Shown piece by piece: positions 45,500 to 52,972 of a stretch of DNA of 59,117 nucleotides (positions are counted from its first letter, which is position 1; each line of letters starts with the position of its first letter). A model generated the notes under the pieces. That model worked only from the letters and a program-made list of their open reading frames with translations. It was not told the origin of the DNA and ran no database searches. A program made the position numbers and the translations under genes. The DNA is from an uncultured Bacteroidales bacterium (lineage in GTDB: Bacteria; Bacteroidota; Bacteroidia; Bacteroidales; UBA932), in NCBI GenBank assembly GCA_947303465.1, contig CAMYYI010000010.1:1-59117 (forward strand), read 5' to 3'.

Positions 45500-46574
45500 C
45501 TTGCTGTTCCTCCATCATGTTTATGAATTTGTCTATCAGGTGGATAAAGTCCCTGGGGCCGGGTGCGGCCTCAAGTTGGAACTGAACTCCGAAGACGCGG
45601 TCTTCCCGGTTTTCGAAGCCTGCTATATAGCCCTCCGGAACAGTTACGTGGGTGGGCGTGAGGCCCGTGCCCTCCACGCTGCGGAAGAAATAGCTCTGGT
45701 TCAGCACCGCTATGCCAATGCGTCCGCTTTCAAGTTCCCGTACGGGGTGGTCGCCGTGTATGCCGCATCCCATCCATTCGGGACGGGCACCGTAACTGCA
45801 GGCGATTATTTCAGCTCCGAGGCCGATTCCGCAGACGGGCAGCTTGCCTTTGAGTTCCCGGAACAGGGCGTTTACTTCCGGAACTTCGGGCACGTTGTCT
45901 GGGCCGTTGGACAGCAGTATGCCGTCAGGATTGTAGTCCAGGATGTCCTTGGCTGGCGTGTCGAAGGGGACTATCGTCACGTTGCATCCCTTGGATCCCA
46001 GGAGGCGGAGTATGGAGTGCTTTATGCCGCAGTCCACCGCTACCACGTGGAAGCGGTGTCCCTGGGTGCGGGTGAGCCAGCGCTTGCGGCAGCTTACCTG
46101 CTTCACCGCACGGCTGCCCGCGGGCGTTTCGCGAATGAGCTTGAGCGCCTCCTCCACAGGCGTATCGGCATCCACGATGGCGGCGCGGGGGCGTCCGAGA
46201 CTGCGGATAATCTTGGTCAGCTCTCTTGTGTCAACCTCGCTGATGCAGGGGATGCCGTGTTCTTCAAGTTCCTCTTCAAGCGTCTTGGTGAGACGGAAGT
46301 TGCTGGGGGTGTCGCAGCATTCGCGGACTATTATGCCGTCCAGATAGGACTGCTTGGACTCGTAGTCCTCGTCCGTGATGCCGTAGTTGCCCGCAAGGGG
46401 ATAGGTCATAACTACTATCTGACCTGCATAGGAGGGGTCGGAAATTATTTCCTGGTACCCCACGACCGAGGTGTTGAATACTATCTCGCTTACCCTGTCG
46501 CAATCCGCCCCGAAGAGCGTTCCGCAGAATTCAGCGCCGTTTTCAAGCACCAGCTTTTTCTTTGGTCGAATCAT
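45483..46574 (-). CDS. carA: carbamoyl-phosphate synthase small subunit with degenerate glutaminase site
   Basis: A 363-residue CarA. The N-terminal small-subunit domain is normal ([46 protein letters not shown]). The C-terminal class I amidotransferase domain keeps its fold motifs but not its chemistry: the nucleophile motif GICLGHQ reads GIGLGAE with Gly251 in place of Cys, and the HPE motif reads QLE with Gln333 in place of His; Glu335 remains. The usual NHGYAV reads NQSYFF. Glutamine hydrolysis should be abolished. It starts within the last 32 bp of pyrC. Confidence 0.93.
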   Translation of the reverse strand: MIRPKKKLVLENGAEFCGTLFGADCDRVSEIVFNTSVVGYQEIISDPSYAGQIVVMTYPLAGNYGITDEDYESKQSYLDGIIVRECCDTPSNFRLTKTLEEELEEHGIPCISEVDTRELTKIIRSLGRPRAAIVDADTPVEEALKLIRETPAGSRAVKQVSCRKRWLTRTQGHRFHVVAVDCGIKHSILRLLGSKGCNVTIVPFDTPAKDILDYNPDGILLSNGPDNVPEVPEVNALFRELKGKLPVCGIGLGAEIIACSYGARPEWMGCGIHGDHPVRELESGRIGIAVLNQSYFFRSVEGTGLTPTHVTVPEGYIAGFENREDRVFGVQFQLEAAPGPRDFIHLIDKFINMMEEQQDAKED

Positions 46575-47667
46575 ACACTAAATAACCGTTATAATAAGTC
46601 TTTAATACTTTTCCTTGCACTGTCATTCCGTCGAAGGGGGTGGAGCGGCCTTTCGAGAGGAAGCTGTTGCTGTCGATAATGTAGGGCGTGTCCAGATCCA
46701 CTTCTATTCTGTCTTCCGGGGCTGCCGGGAGGCGGAAGATCTTTCTGGGGGCAGTTGACATGGCTTCTGTGAGGCGCTCCAGGCTGATGAGACCTTTGAG
46801 TACCAGCTGCGTGTACAGCACCGGGAAGGCCGTCTCAAGGCCCACTATGCCGAATGCGCTGCCCTGCAGGCCCTTTGCCTTCTCTTCTGTCGAATGGGGG
46901 GCATGGTCGGTGGCAATCACGTCAATGGTGCCGTCCTTCAGGCCTTCTATCAGCGCCTCTCGGTCTTCTGCGCTGCGCAGCGGCGGATTCATCTTCCAGC
47001 GTCCGTCTTCCCTGAGGTCTGAGTCGCAAAGGGTGAGGTAGTGGGGCGCAGTCTCGCAGCTGACTTTTACGCCTGAGGCTTTGGCCTGGCGTATGAGTTC
47101 AACGCTCTCTTTGGTGGATATATGGCATACGTGGTAGCGGCACCCGGTTTCTGCGGCCAGTTCCAGGTCGCGGGCAATCTGGCCCCATTCGCTCTCGGAG
47201 CATATTCCCTTATGGCCATGGGCCTTGCAGTACTGCCCGTCGTGAATGTATCCTCCTTTGAGCAGGGTGTTGTCTTCGCAGTGGGCGGCCAGGGTTACGT
47301 CGGCCGCTGCGGCTGCGCGCATGGCTTCACGCATCTTGTGTTGGTCCTGCACGCCGCTGCCGTCGTCCGAGAATGCGACGCAACTGTTTTTCAGTGCTTC
47401 GAAGTCTACTGGTTCTTTGCCTTTGCGGCCTTTGGTGATGGAGCAGTAGGGGAGGACCGTGATTATTGCATTTTTATTGATTGCCGCTTGTTCTATAGCC
47501 AGCGTCTCGGGGGAGTCAGGCACAGGGTCCAGGTTCGGCATGGCACACACCAGGGTATAGCCGCCTCTCGCTGCGGCCAGACTGCCGCTGCGTATCGTTT
47601 CCTTCCATGTCTGTCCGGGCTCACGGAAGTGTACGTGCAGGTCTGCGAATGCGGGGAGTGTTACCAT
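46543..47667 (-). CDS. pyrC: dihydroorotase
   Basis: A 374-residue class I dihydroorotase. The metal-binding HVHFREPG motif is only about 13 residues from the start, so the N-terminal beta-sandwich strand set is shortened; AHCEDNTL, HISTKESVEL, ETAPHYL and VIATDHAPHS supply the remaining ligands and catalytic Asp. It closes carbamoyl aspartate to dihydroorotate. ATG 47667 is chosen because the upstream TTG directly abuts the T-run of the leader terminator. It is the first enzyme gene of the pyr operon. Confidence 0.93.
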   Translation of the reverse strand: MVTLPAFADLHVHFREPGQTWKETIRSGSLAAARGGYTLVCAMPNLDPVPDSPETLAIEQAAINKNAIITVLPYCSITKGRKGKEPVDFEALKNSCVAFSDDGSGVQDQHKMREAMRAAAAADVTLAAHCEDNTLLKGGYIHDGQYCKAHGHKGICSESEWGQIARDLELAAETGCRYHVCHISTKESVELIRQAKASGVKVSCETAPHYLTLCDSDLREDGRWKMNPPLRSAEDREALIEGLKDGTIDVIATDHAPHSTEEKAKGLQGSAFGIVGLETAFPVLYTQLVLKGLISLERLTEAMSTAPRKIFRLPAAPEDRIEVDLDTPYIIDSNSFLSKGRSTPFDGMTVQGKVLKTYYNGYLVYDSTKEKAGA

Positions 47668-47680
47668 CTTGCCTATATTC

Positions 47681-47709
47681 AAAAAAAAGGACAGCTTGAA
47701 CAGCTGCCC
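47681..47709 (-). terminator. putative attenuator in the pyr operon leader
   Basis: On the minus strand GGGCAGCT-loop-AGCTGTCC (8 bp with one G-U pair) is followed at once by eight T residues, a full Rho-independent terminator, 13 nt before the pyrC ATG. Being between promoter and first gene it should attenuate the operon. Confidence 0.72.
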
Positions 47710-47718
47710 TTGGTCATC

Positions 47719-47751
47719 TTATCTCGTAAATATGTATTTGCCGTCGGCCAT
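47719..47751 (-). CDS. pyr operon leader peptide (10 residues)
   Basis: The only frame that fits wholly between the promoter (47769-47776) and the attenuator: MADGKYIFTR, stop TAA 9 nt before the hairpin. The ATG is about 10 nt after the expected transcription start. Its closeness to the terminator suggests that ribosome position decides whether the hairpin forms. A second overlapping frame (MTKGSCSSCPFF) runs through the hairpin itself and is the alternative. Confidence 0.4.
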   Translation of the reverse strand: MADGKYIFTR

Positions 47752-47768
47752 TTCTTTGCGGATTTGTG

Positions 47769-47776
47769 CAAAGGTA
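47769..47776 (-). promoter_or_regulatory. -7 box TACCTTTG of the pyr operon
   Basis: Complement of CAAAGGTA at 47769-47776. It places transcription start near 47760, about 95 nt before pyrC, leaving a leader with the small peptide and attenuator. Confidence 0.6.
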
Positions 47777-47860
47777 GAAAGAAACATCTGAATTATGAAA
47801 TCTTTTTATAAACAGTTGCCTGTGGAAAAACCGGGGCTGCCTGTCGTCCTGAGCATTCTT

Positions 47861-47888
47861 GTCATCCTGAGCGCAGCGAAGGATCTAT
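47861..47888 (+). repeat. REP-like element copy
   Basis: GTCATCCTGAGCGCAGCGAA followed by GGATCTAT, the same family as the pair at 39892-39988. Confidence 0.65.
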
Positions 47889-47897
47889 CCCCGGCAG

Positions 47898-47988
47898 CAG
47901 ACCCCGGTCCCGCTGCGCCGGAGGCGCGTTTTGCGGGGCTGGTTGAAAGAATTATAAAAACCGTCGAAAGAATGGTAAAATAATGCAG
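47898..47988 (+). repeat. third, partial copy of the accessory-island repeat
   Basis: From CAGACCCCGGTCCCGCTGCG through TTTTGCGGGGCTGGTTGAAA to ATAATGCAG this closely matches 49042-49129 and 51546-51636, including the A-rich GAAAGAAT..GTAAAA tail. It marks the left edge of the island. Confidence 0.7.
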
Positions 47989-48061
47989 TCACCCCGTACG
48001 GTAGTAGCTTTGAATAAGTTTATTTGTTCTTTACTTGCAAGGAAGAAATCGTTACGATTAA

Positions 48062-48093
48062 TTTGGAGTTTGTTTACTAATTAGTTAACTTTG
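48062..48093 (+). promoter_or_regulatory. promoter of the toxin-antitoxin pair
   Basis: TTTG at 48062-48065 and TAACTTTG at 48086-48093, spacing 20 nt. The box ends 6 nt before the GTG chosen as toxin start. Confidence 0.6.
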
Positions 48094-48099
48094 CAACGA

Positions 48100-48462
48100 G
48101 TGAAAAAGGAGTATGTGCGGAAAGTGGTTGTATATGGTGATCACTTTAAGAAGTTTAGGGAAACGCTAAACCGGGAAACTTTGAAAAAGCTTTATCAAGT
48201 CCTGACCTTGATAATGAAGGTAGAGATTGTACCGGAAAAGTTTCTTAAGACAGTCAAAGGTTATAATGGGCTATATGAAGTCAGGCTGGAATACGAAGGC
48301 AATATCTACAGGGTTTTTTGTTGTTTTGACGAGGGTGACCTGGTGATACTGTTCAACGGTTTCCAAAAGAAAACGCAGAAGACTCCAGTTGAACAACTGG
48401 TAAAAGCAGCAGCCTTGATGAAGATGTATTTTGAACAAAAGAAAAGGAGTGATAATGGATAA
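48100..48462 (+). CDS. RelE/HigB-family toxin
   Basis: A basic 120-residue protein with the HigB/phage Gp49-like pattern: KFRETLNRETLKKLYQVLTL, then FLKTVKGYNGLYEVRLEYEG and NIYRVFCCFDEGDLVILFNG, ending FQKKTQKTPV. These are ribosome-dependent mRNA interferases. GTG 48100 is chosen since the TTG at 48091 lies in the -7 box; GTG 48112 is possible. It overlaps the antitoxin by 8 bp, toxin first, as in HigBA. Confidence 0.85.
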   Translation: MKKEYVRKVVVYGDHFKKFRETLNRETLKKLYQVLTLIMKVEIVPEKFLKTVKGYNGLYEVRLEYEGNIYRVFCCFDEGDLVILFNGFQKKTQKTPVEQLVKAAALMKMYFEQKKRSDNG

Positions 48463-48763
48463 TAAAGAACTAAAACGGTTGAGTCTAACACCTTTAGAAG
48501 ATCTGATTGCTGAAGACTTCGGAGAAGTGAATACTCCGGAGCGTAATCAGTTTGAGATGGAGTGTGATGCCTTTATAATAGGGGAGCAGCTGAAGAATGA
48601 GCGCCGCCGTGCAGGGCTGACGCAGGAACAACTGGCAGACCGTATCGGCACAAAAAAGAGCTTCATATCAAGGGTCGAGAAAGGTCGCGCCGATATCCAG
48701 CTTTCCACTCTTGTAAAATTGTTCAATGGCCTGGGGCGCCAAATCAGTGTGAGAGTGGTTTAG
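48455..48763 (+). CDS. XRE-family antitoxin (HigA-like)
   Basis: A 102-residue protein with a canonical HTH (LKNERRRAGLTQEQLADRIG followed by SFISRVEKGRADIQLSTL). The ATG at 48455 has a good AAAGGAG 5 nt upstream, unusual for this genome. It should neutralise the toxin and repress the pair. Its last 26 codons are repeated 2.5 kb downstream, where only that tail exists. Confidence 0.88.
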   Translation: MDNKELKRLSLTPLEDLIAEDFGEVNTPERNQFEMECDAFIIGEQLKNERRRAGLTQEQLADRIGTKKSFISRVEKGRADIQLSTLVKLFNGLGRQISVRVV

Positions 48764-49280
48764 AGGTCGGCCCGTCAGCGACGATATACCCCTCCAAATG
48801 ACGCCAGCTTAGCAGAATCACTGCTGTCGGCGACGTTGTGACCCCTGAAATGACGCCATGATCAGAGCTCCGGTCTCCGGCTCCGCTTGCCGGGGGCTGG
48901 GGCGGCAGACCTTCGCGCCAAAGGCGCTCATCCCTCCCACAGTCTGCTCCCGTCCGCTTAGGAGCAAGCTCCACACTGACTGTCGCATCCTGCGGGCCCC
49001 TCCCGTTCACGTGGCCACGGGCGGCCACGGGTCGCCGCTCCCAGACCCCGCTCCCGCTGTGCCGGAAGCGCGTTTTGCGGGGCTGGTTGAAAGAATCGTA
49101 AAAAAAGTTGAAAGAATCGTAAAAAAACGAATAGAAACTCCGGTTTGCTATTTGAAGATATTGATATTATATATATTTTGCGGCAGTAATGCAGTAATTA
49201 TGATTGTCCGCGCAAGCGGTAAGGATGCTTGCTTTAAGGCATTTCAGCCCCAACTGAAATGCCTTATTTCATCCGGAAAT
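48685..49280 (+). repeat. accessory-island long direct repeat, copy A
   Basis: About 590 bp, nearly identical to 51189-51777. It comprises the antitoxin 3' end, a GC-rich block (about 48764-49060) with many short inverted repeats, an A-rich stretch, and a structured element ending in a 13-bp hairpin (TAAGGCATTTCAG 49235-49247 with CTGAAATGCCTTA 49254-49266). The open frames inside the GC-rich block are not credible genes. The 745-nt gap between the antitoxin and the next gene is made of this repeat plus the remnant at 49282. Confidence 0.85.
49190..49273 (+). ncRNA. candidate structured RNA or 5' leader, copy A
   Basis: Same element as 51686-51770: a short stem with GCAA loop (CCGC-GCAA-GCGG) and a 13-bp stem with CCCCAA loop. 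In this copy the -33 TTTG (49151-49154) is kept but the -7 box has drifted to TATTTTG. Downstream gene is a remnant. Confidence 0.3.
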
Positions 49281-49281
49281 C

Positions 49282-49431
49282 TTATTGGGGTTCATTTGTC
49301 TCCAGGCTCACAATAAGACCGTCCGACAGATTGCCAGTGAGACAGGCTTCGCTCTCACCAGCGTTCACCGCATACTGAGAAAGGCTGTGGATCTTGGTTA
49401 TAAACCTACACCGTGTTCTGTTCTGTCCTAG
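49282..49431 (+). pseudogene. remnant encoding a helix-turn-helix segment
   Basis: The frame ending at TAG 49429-49431 reads HNKTVRQIASETGFALTSVH followed by RILRKAVDLGYKPTP, a plain HTH of the kind found in regulators and transposases. It has no credible start codon and joins copy A of the repeat abruptly, so it is a 3' fragment. The parent family cannot be told. Confidence 0.4.
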
Positions 49432-49508
49432 ACAGGGATGGAACAAGATTATAAACCAAATCTCTTTTGAGGAATCTAGATGATTCGCTTCGACTAAAAC
49501 GACCGAAT

Positions 49509-50852
49509 ATGGACGAGAGTCAAAACATAGAATACAAAGGAATCTGGAAAGACGAATACCTTAAGTGGATCTGCGGCTTCGCCAACGCTAACGGTGGGCG
49601 CATTTTCCTTGGGGTTGATGATGACCCGCCTCATGAAGTCATTGGTCTTGCGGATGCCGACAAGCTGATGGAAGACTTGCCTAACAAGGTGCGCGATGTC
49701 CTGGGCATTATGGTCGATGTAGACCTTCATCATGAAGGCGGCAAGAAATACATCGAGATGACTGTAGAGCCGTATCCATATCCGGTCAACTACAAAGGCC
49801 AGTATCACTACCGCTCTGGTAGCACCAAACAAGAGCTTAAAGGCGCTGCCCTCAGCAAATTCCTTCTTGACAAAGTCGGTGTTCGTTGGTGTGATGTTCC
49901 GGTCCCCGCCGTAAGCCCAGAAGATTTGAACACAGAGTCCATCCAAACTTTCAAAGAGAAAGGTATCAAGAAGAAGCGTTTAGATCCGGAAGTGTTGAGT
50001 GACAGCATTCCCGCCTTCCTTTCTTCGCTTGATTTGATGAGCGACGGCCAGATTTCACGTGCCGGTGTCCTACTGTTTCACCCGAAGCCCGAAAAACTAT
50101 TCCCTGGCTCTTTCATTAAGATTGGTTTCTTCCGCTCTGATACCGACCTGATCTTCCAGGATGACGTTTATGGCAGTTTGGTGCAACAGGTTGATAAGAC
50201 CTTTGACCTGCTCACCACCAAATACATGAACTATCTGATTTCATACGAGCATCTACAACGCATTGAGACGCCGACCTACCCAGAAGATCCACTACGAGAA
50301 TGCATACTTAATAGCGTCGCTCATAAAGATTACTCCGAGCAGATACCCATCCAAATAAGCGTTTATCCTGACCGGATAGTCTTTTGGAATCCAGGATCAC
50401 TCCCTGAGTCATGGACTGTAGATAGTTTGCTGAAGAAACATCCCTCTTGTGCTTTTAACCCAGCCATTGCCAATGCCTTCTTCCGATGTGGCGAAGTCGA
50501 AGCTTGGGGACGCGGAATCGGAAAGATTGTGGCTGGGGCAATTGAAGGGAAACTCCTCCCTCCGCTCTTCGATACATCTTTCGGCGGGCTTATGGTCACA
50601 TTCTTCAATAATCCTGCGATGCAGCTTAAAGATGCCGGGATTGATGAGCGAGGGGCTATCGTAGTTAATCATGCGTTACGAGCCGGCAAAGTCACTAACT
50701 CCGATGTCCAGACCTTATTGAAGGTCAGCAAGCCTACCGCCACACGTTTATTAGCTTCTCTGTCTCGATATTTGGAGCTAAACGGAACAACCGGCAAGGG
50801 ATCATTCTACTCTATCAAAGGGCTCACAAAGGGCTCAAATTTGACTGAATAG
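49509..50852 (+). CDS. AlbA_2/Schlafen-type ATP-binding regulator
   Basis: A 447-residue protein with an N-terminal AlbA_2 (Schlafen-like) nucleic-acid-binding domain (about 5-120; IEYKGIWKDEYLKWICGFAN, NGGRIFLGVDDD), a central GHKL-type ATPase region (about 265-380; RECILNSVAHKDYS, GRGIGKIV) and a C-terminal winged-helix (VTNSDVQTLLKVSKPTATRL). Such proteins are often annotated as putative transcriptional regulators and are frequent in mobile and defence islands. ATG 49509 is supported by the domain start. Base composition is AT-richer than the housekeeping genes. It is flanked by the two long direct repeats. Confidence 0.85.
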   Translation: MDESQNIEYKGIWKDEYLKWICGFANANGGRIFLGVDDDPPHEVIGLADADKLMEDLPNKVRDVLGIMVDVDLHHEGGKKYIEMTVEPYPYPVNYKGQYHYRSGSTKQELKGAALSKFLLDKVGVRWCDVPVPAVSPEDLNTESIQTFKEKGIKKKRLDPEVLSDSIPAFLSSLDLMSDGQISRAGVLLFHPKPEKLFPGSFIKIGFFRSDTDLIFQDDVYGSLVQQVDKTFDLLTTKYMNYLISYEHLQRIETPTYPEDPLRECILNSVAHKDYSEQIPIQISVYPDRIVFWNPGSLPESWTVDSLLKKHPSCAFNPAIANAFFRCGEVEAWGRGIGKIVAGAIEGKLLPPLFDTSFGGLMVTFFNNPAMQLKDAGIDERGAIVVNHALRAGKVTNSDVQTLLKVSKPTATRLLASLSRYLELNGTTGKGSFYSIKGLTKGSNLTE

Positions 50853-50879
50853 AGCAGGATAGCAGGCGCAATTCAATAC

Positions 50880-50908
50880 AATAATCGGCTGATTTTCAGC
50901 CGATTATT
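50880..50908. terminator. bidirectional terminator after the AlbA_2 gene
   Basis: AATAATCGGCTGA (50880-50892) pairs perfectly with TCAGCCGATTATT (50896-50908), loop TTT. It is flanked by two exact copies of a 21-bp sequence beginning AAAGGGCTCACAAAG (50817-50837 and 50920-50940), the first of which is coding. Confidence 0.7.
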
Positions 50909-51058
50909 GCGTTTTGCGCAAAGGGCTCACAAAGGGCTCATGCTGTAGTGGCATCCTGTTCCATCCGTTCCACTTGTTCCATCTCAGTATGGAACGAAAC
51001 AGAACACTAAGCCTATAGAATGTCAATTCGGCCATATCAGGTAGACTTATCAGAACGG

Positions 51059-51083
51059 AAGAGAAGAGAAGAGAAGAGAAGAG
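51059..51083 (+). repeat. AAGAG pentanucleotide tandem repeat, 5 units
   Basis: Five perfect AAGAG units in a gene-free stretch (50909-51188) that otherwise shows nothing supportable. Slippage would change its length, but no promoter or frame uses it visibly. Confidence 0.8.
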
Positions 51084-51654
51084 AACTCTGTGACATATAA
51101 AAGTCAATATTTAATACTCTTTCATAATGCTATTGATGAAGTTTTTCATGTTTGAGACGGAAGGGTTATCCTTAATCTGGTTGTATTGTCGTGCCAATAT
51201 CCAGCTTTCCACTCTTGTAAAATTGTTCAATGGCCTGGGGCGCCAAATCAGTGTGAGAGTGGTTTAGAGGTCGGCCCGTCAGCGACGATATACCCCTCCA
51301 AATGACGCCAGCTTAGCAGAATCACTGCTGTCGGCGACGTTGTGACCCCTGAAATGACGCCATGATCAGAGCTCCGGTCTCCGGCTCCGCTTGCCGGGGG
51401 CTGGGGCGGCAGACCTTCGCGCCAAAGGCGCTCATCCCTCCCACAGTCTGCTCCCGTCCGCTTAGGAGCAAGCTCCACACTGACTGTCGCATCCTGCGGG
51501 CCCCTCCCGTTCACGTGGCCACGGGCGGCCACGGGTCTCCGCTCCCAGACCCCGCTCCCGCTGCGCCGGAGACGCGTTTTGCGGGGCTGGTTGAAAGAAT
51601 CGTAAAAATCGTCGAAAAAAACGTAAAAAAATGCAGACGAATTGCGGATTGCTA

Positions 51655-51685
51655 TTTGAAGATCTCGGTTTTATTAATACCTTTG
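51655..51685 (+). promoter_or_regulatory. promoter at the end of repeat copy B
   Basis: TTTG (51655-51658), exactly 19 nt, TACCTTTG (51678-51685): perfect consensus, pointing into the structured element and the small gene behind it. Confidence 0.7.
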
Positions 51686-51770
51686 CAGCAGTAATTATGA
51701 TTGTCCGCGCAAGCGGTAAGGATGCTTGCTTTAAGGCATTTCAGCCCCAACTGAAATGCCTTATTTCATC
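51686..51770 (+). ncRNA. candidate structured RNA or 5' leader, copy B
   Basis: Right after a perfect promoter. It contains CCGC-GCAA-GCGG (a GNRA-capped stem) and a 13-bp stem TAAGGCATTTCAG/CTGAAATGCCTTA (51732-51763) with CCCCAA loop. No T-run follows, so transcription may continue to the gene at 51849, making it a structured 5' untranslated region. Conserved in copy A. Confidence 0.4.
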
Positions 51771-51848
51771 CGGAAATAATACAGGGACCTTTGGGGTACT
51801 TCTACACCCTCCAACGGATCTTTTACGAGCATCAACGCAATTATAATT

Positions 51849-52013
51849 ATGAAAAGAAATCCAGTTTTGACGGTGAGTCTGTACTATGAGTTCAGAACTT
51901 ACAAGGCCATCAAAGTGAAAGCACACAAGCGCTTTCGCAATGGTAAAGTCGTCAAGGTCAATTCACATTATCGTCGCGTTTGGGGACGCCCGGTAATGGA
52001 TATCGAACCATAA
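51849..52013 (+). CDS. small basic protein (54 residues), unknown function
   Basis: ATG 51849 to TAA 52011-52013: starts MKRNPVLTVSLYYEFRTYKA and continues with the basic, HYRRVWG-containing sequence KVKAHKRFRNGKVVKVNSHY. High Lys/Arg content suggests nucleic-acid binding. It lies behind a consensus promoter and a structured leader and ahead of a strong terminator, which supports a real transcription unit. I recall similar small proteins in Bacteroidales accessory DNA but no function. Confidence 0.6.
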   Translation: MKRNPVLTVSLYYEFRTYKAIKVKAHKRFRNGKVVKVNSHYRRVWGRPVMDIEP

Positions 52014-52047
52014 CGGCAGCGTACTTCTGCATCGACCATTGGTCCCG

Positions 52048-52070
52048 GGGAGAGCTTCGGCTCTCCTTTT
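52048..52070 (+). terminator. terminator of the small basic protein gene
   Basis: GGAGAGC-TTCG-GCTCTCC with TTTT following (stem 52049-52055 and 52060-52066), a very stable UUCG-loop terminator. Confidence 0.85.
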
Positions 52071-52097
52071 CCAAATCTCAAACTGTTATTGTGGAAC

Positions 52098-52129
52098 ATT
52101 GCTGTCCACAACTTTTAGTGGACAGCAAT
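52098..52129. terminator. 12-bp perfect inverted repeat between convergent genes
   Basis: ATTGCTGTCCAC (52098-52109) and GTGGACAGCAAT (52118-52129), loop 8 nt, just past the 3' end of the minus-strand AbiGi gene; probably a terminator for it. Confidence 0.5.
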
Positions 52130-52144
52130 GGGTTGGACATATTA

Positions 52145-52846
52145 TTAAAAATCCCGAAGAATCTGTTCCACCGTGATGATTTTTGTTTGTAGAAAATGCG
52201 GGAGTTGTGCATTATTCATCCAAGAAACAAACGACGAGATATTTGACCTAAATGGAAGAATAATATATTCTACCTCATCCCACGCAAACTTATTTGGGTA
52301 ATAGTAATCCGTTTTTCTTTTTGCACTTCGTTCATCATCAACAATCTGTTTTAAGGCGCGAAGATTAGGCGCTATATCTTTGCCGTAAAGATTGATTCCA
52401 TTATTTCCCTTAATACTTATTGCACGCCACTCTTTTTCGTCATAAAAGTTCTTCCAATAGTATTTACGGCAGTTGTATTTAGATTGTTTCCCGCTGACTG
52501 GCTTCAAATACGGGGTTAAAGCCCATTTTTCATAGTTGGCTCTCTTATTCTTCGATTGAAACAGGAATCTACTTGATGAATGTACATAACAAACTGGTGT
52601 AGCGCCAATGCGTTTAGAATAAGAGGGCTTTAGTCCAATGCCATAAGAACCATACCATTCGACATGATTTGATATTGAGGATAAAGGTATATCGCAGAAG
52701 CAAATAGCTTCTACTATATACTTAAGATTAGTTCCGGGTATTGACTCCCCAACAGGAGAATAGCGAAGCCCGTCAAGAAGGATATACTGTAAAGTCTTTT
52801 CGCTACGAGTGAAATGAAATAGAGAGTGAGAACTAAGAGTATTCAT
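52145..52846 (-). CDS. AbiGi-family abortive-infection protein
   Basis: A 233-residue protein with the AbiGi pattern: SLFHFTRSEKTLQYILLDG at the N-terminus, ICFCDIPLSSISNHVEWYG followed by SYGIGLKPSYSKR, and a C-terminal WDEVEYIILP. AbiGi is the cytoplasmic antitoxin-like half of the lactococcal AbiG phage-defence pair; related single proteins are scattered in Bacteroidota. No AbiGii-like partner is adjacent. The gene is AT-rich, suggesting transfer. Family call is by memory of the motif, moderately sure. Confidence 0.65.
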   Translation of the reverse strand: MNTLSSHSLFHFTRSEKTLQYILLDGLRYSPVGESIPGTNLKYIVEAICFCDIPLSSISNHVEWYGSYGIGLKPSYSKRIGATPVCYVHSSSRFLFQSKNKRANYEKWALTPYLKPVSGKQSKYNCRKYYWKNFYDEKEWRAISIKGNNGINLYGKDIAPNLRALKQIVDDERSAKRKTDYYYPNKFAWDEVEYIILPFRSNISSFVSWMNNAQLPHFLQTKIITVEQILRDF

Positions 52847-52972
52847 TCTATGATTAATAATGTTATTTACAATTGATATGTTTCACTGGGCTTCGCCCAA
52901 GCTTTGATGTTTTAATGCGGGCCGAATTATGCTGCCAGCCGGACGGCTGGGCCAAATGGCCCTTGCCGTCCT

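Larger units (their letters stand above)
51189..51777 (+). repeat. accessory-island long direct repeat, copy B
   Basis: Near-identical to 48685-49280. It begins with the last 26 codons of the antitoxin gene (stop at 51265-51267) without the rest of that gene, then repeats the GC-rich block, A-rich stretch and structured element. It leads directly into the small gene at 51849. Confidence 0.85.

Noticed and set aside
47697..47732. 12-codon frame MTKGSCSSCPFF as the pyr leader peptide
   Set aside because: It runs through the attenuator stem and ends in its T-run, so translation would destroy the terminator; kept only as an alternative to the 10-residue peptide.
47795..47983. 62-residue open frame after the pyr promoter
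   Set aside because: It consists of a REP-like element plus the partial island repeat and has no protein-like features.
48744..49316. Open frames of 94 and 152 residues inside repeat copy A (and twins in copy B, 51248-51694)
   Set aside because: They lie in GC-rich repeat DNA full of short inverted repeats, on both strands at once, with low-complexity Arg/Pro/Ala-rich composition and no domain signal.
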